Source: Gordonia terrae (GTDB lineage: Bacteria > Actinomycetota > Actinomycetes > Mycobacteriales > Mycobacteriaceae). From it: a stretch of 64,000 nucleotides of DNA. The first letter of the stretch is position 1. Every line of letters starts with the position of its first letter. Under the pieces are notes generated by a model. It made no database searches, was not told the DNA's origin, and saw nothing but the letters and a program-made list of their open reading frames with translations. A program made the translations under genes and the position numbers. Shown here one piece after another: positions 62,955 through 64,000 of the stretch. The DNA lies in assembly GCF_001698225.1 (NCBI RefSeq), contig NZ_CP016594.1, positions 930,001 to 994,000 of the forward strand, in the 5' to 3' direction.

Positions 62955-64000
62955 ATGCGTTACACGACATTCGGTCGTCGGACAGGGCTGCGGGTTTCGC
63001 AGTACGCCCTCGGTACCGGCAACTTCGGAACCGGCTGGGGGGCTGGCGCCTCTCGCGCCGAGGCGAAGGCGATCTTCGACCGGTTCGTCGAGGCGGGTGG
63101 GAATTTCATCGACACGGCCGACGTCTACCAGTTCGGTCAGGCCGAGCAATTGGTGGGCGAGTTCATCCAGGCCGATCGTGACGACTTGGTACTCGCCACG
63201 AAGTTCGCCGTCGGGCCTGGTCCCCGCAAGTCGTTGTCGGGCACCGGAAACGGTCGCAAGAATTTGCGTGTGTCCGTCGAAGGGAGTCTGAAGCGCCTGA
63301 ACACCGACTACATCGACGTTCTATGGGTCCACTATCCCGACGCACTGACGCCGATGGAGGAGTTGTTGCGTGGTCTCGACGACCTTGTGACTCAAGGAAA
63401 GATCCTGCACGCTGCATTGTCGAACTTTCCCGCCTGGCGCGTTTCGCGAGCGGTCGCTCTGGCCGATGCGGCCGGGTGGGCACCTCTGGCCGGGGTGCAG
63501 ATCGAGTACAGCCTGGTGGAGCGTTCCGCAGAACGCGAGTTGCTACCGATGGCCGAAGCCCTCGGCTTGGGTGTCAACCTCTGGTCCCCACTGGGAGGGG
63601 GGTTGCTCACCGGGAAGTACCGGCACGGCGATCAAGGACGCCTGACTGATCTGAAAACCCTGATCCACACCGAGTCGACCGCGCAGAAGACCGCTGTGGT
63701 CGACACTGTGCTGGCGATTGCGGACGAGGTCGGCAGTCCACCTGCACAGATCGCCACCGCGTGGGTCAACGAGCGTTCGAAGGCGCTGGCGACATCATCG
63801 GTACCGATCGTGGGTCCGCGCGATCTCGCTCAGCTCGAGGACTACCTCGCGGCGCTCGACGTCGAGCTCACGGCTGACCACATCGCGCGGCTGAATGAGG
63901 TCAGTTCGATCGACCCCGGCGTCCCCCACGCAGGCAATGCGAGCTCGCTCAACGGCTTGCAAGGTGGTGTGAAGAAGAAGATCGACGGACCTGACGTCCC
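62955..64000 (+). CDS. Aldo/keto reductase, cut by the window end
   Basis: At least 348 residues; the frame is open at the right edge. The aldo/keto reductase fold is visible: NFIDTADVYQFGQAE near 50 (catalytic Asp and Tyr), ATKFAV with the Lys, WVHYPD with the His, and the C-terminal segment IVGPRDLAQLEDYL that binds the cofactor phosphate. TTTGGAG precedes the ATG at 62955. It would reduce an aldehyde or ketone with NADPH. The previous gene ends about 190 nt upstream. Confidence 0.87.
   Translation, partial: MRYTTFGRRTGLRVSQYALGTGNFGTGWGAGASRAEAKAIFDRFVEAGGNFIDTADVYQFGQAEQLVGEFIQADRDDLVLATKFAVGPGPRKSLSGTGNGRKNLRVSVEGSLKRLNTDYIDVLWVHYPDALTPMEELLRGLDDLVTQGKILHAALSNFPAWRVSRAVALADAAGWAPLAGVQIEYSLVERSAERELLPMAEALGLGVNLWSPLGGGLLTGKYRHGDQGRLTDLKTLIHTESTAQKTAVVDTVLAIADEVGSPPAQIATAWVNERSKALATSSVPIVGPRDLAQLEDYLAALDVELTADHIARLNEVSSIDPGVPHAGNASSLNGLQGGVKKKIDGPDV

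Noticed and set aside
1..64000. tRNA, rRNA and CRISPR features
   Set aside because: I looked for tRNA-like ends, repeats with regular spacers and rRNA-like stretches and found none.

Overview
The window is high-GC actinobacterial DNA that looks like a mycolic-acid-group soil bacterium (Gordonia, Rhodococcus or a relative). The reasons are a cholesterol side-chain degradation operon in the same gene order as Mycobacterium tuberculosis, KstR-type operators, many FadD-type acyl-CoA ligases, and short dispersed intergenic repeats of a kind I associate with Gordonia (not verified). About 50 protein genes can be supported. No rRNA, tRNA or CRISPR array was seen.

Region 1 (1-15 kb) is steroid catabolism. 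The chsE1-chsE2-chsH2-chsH1-ltp2 operon removes the last three side-chain carbons as propionyl-CoA and is followed by an acyl-CoA ligase. Transporters follow (LysE type, ArsB/SLC13 type, DHA2-type MFS). Then come kstD and a chsH3/hsd4B-like hydratase behind two perfect KstR boxes, and a second KstD-like flavoprotein on the other strand.

Region 2 (15-32 kb) is accessory DNA with more AT-ending codons. It holds two catabolic modules, each with its own PucR-type regulator on the opposite strand. Module A is an alcohol dehydrogenase, a single-chain fusion of a Baeyer-Villiger monooxygenase (BVMO) with an HSL-type esterase, and a CoA ligase. Module B is a 3-hydroxyacyl-CoA dehydrogenase, an EthA-type BVMO and an alpha/beta hydrolase whose start codon overlaps the BVMO stop. 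A decayed IS3-family element lies against the end of that hydrolase and supplies its last codons.

Region 3 (32-41 kb) is a minus-strand beta-oxidation-like operon: an MDR oxidoreductase/hydrolase fusion, SDR, enoyl-CoA hydratase, hydrolase and CoA ligase. A HxlR regulator reads away from it. It ends in a decayed IS256-family element.

Region 4 (41-54 kb) resembles a cyclic-alcohol/cyclic-ketone pathway: aldehyde dehydrogenase, two alcohol dehydrogenases, a long CPDMO/CDMO-type BVMO, an esterase and a third alcohol dehydrogenase. It is flanked by two paralogous EthR-like TetR regulators. The first TetR promoter and the pathway promoter carry the same tandem 13-bp motif at the same 21-bp spacing.

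Region 5 (54-64 kb) holds a LuxR-type regulator, a SnoaL-like protein, an amidase, a CocE/NonD hydrolase, a CoA ligase, a two-component system and an aldo/keto reductase cut by the window end.

The main theme is that a BVMO (ketone to ester or lactone) is coupled to an ester hydrolase three times within 31 kb: fused, translationally overlapped, and adjacent. The BVMO comes first every time, and each module is under a different regulator class.
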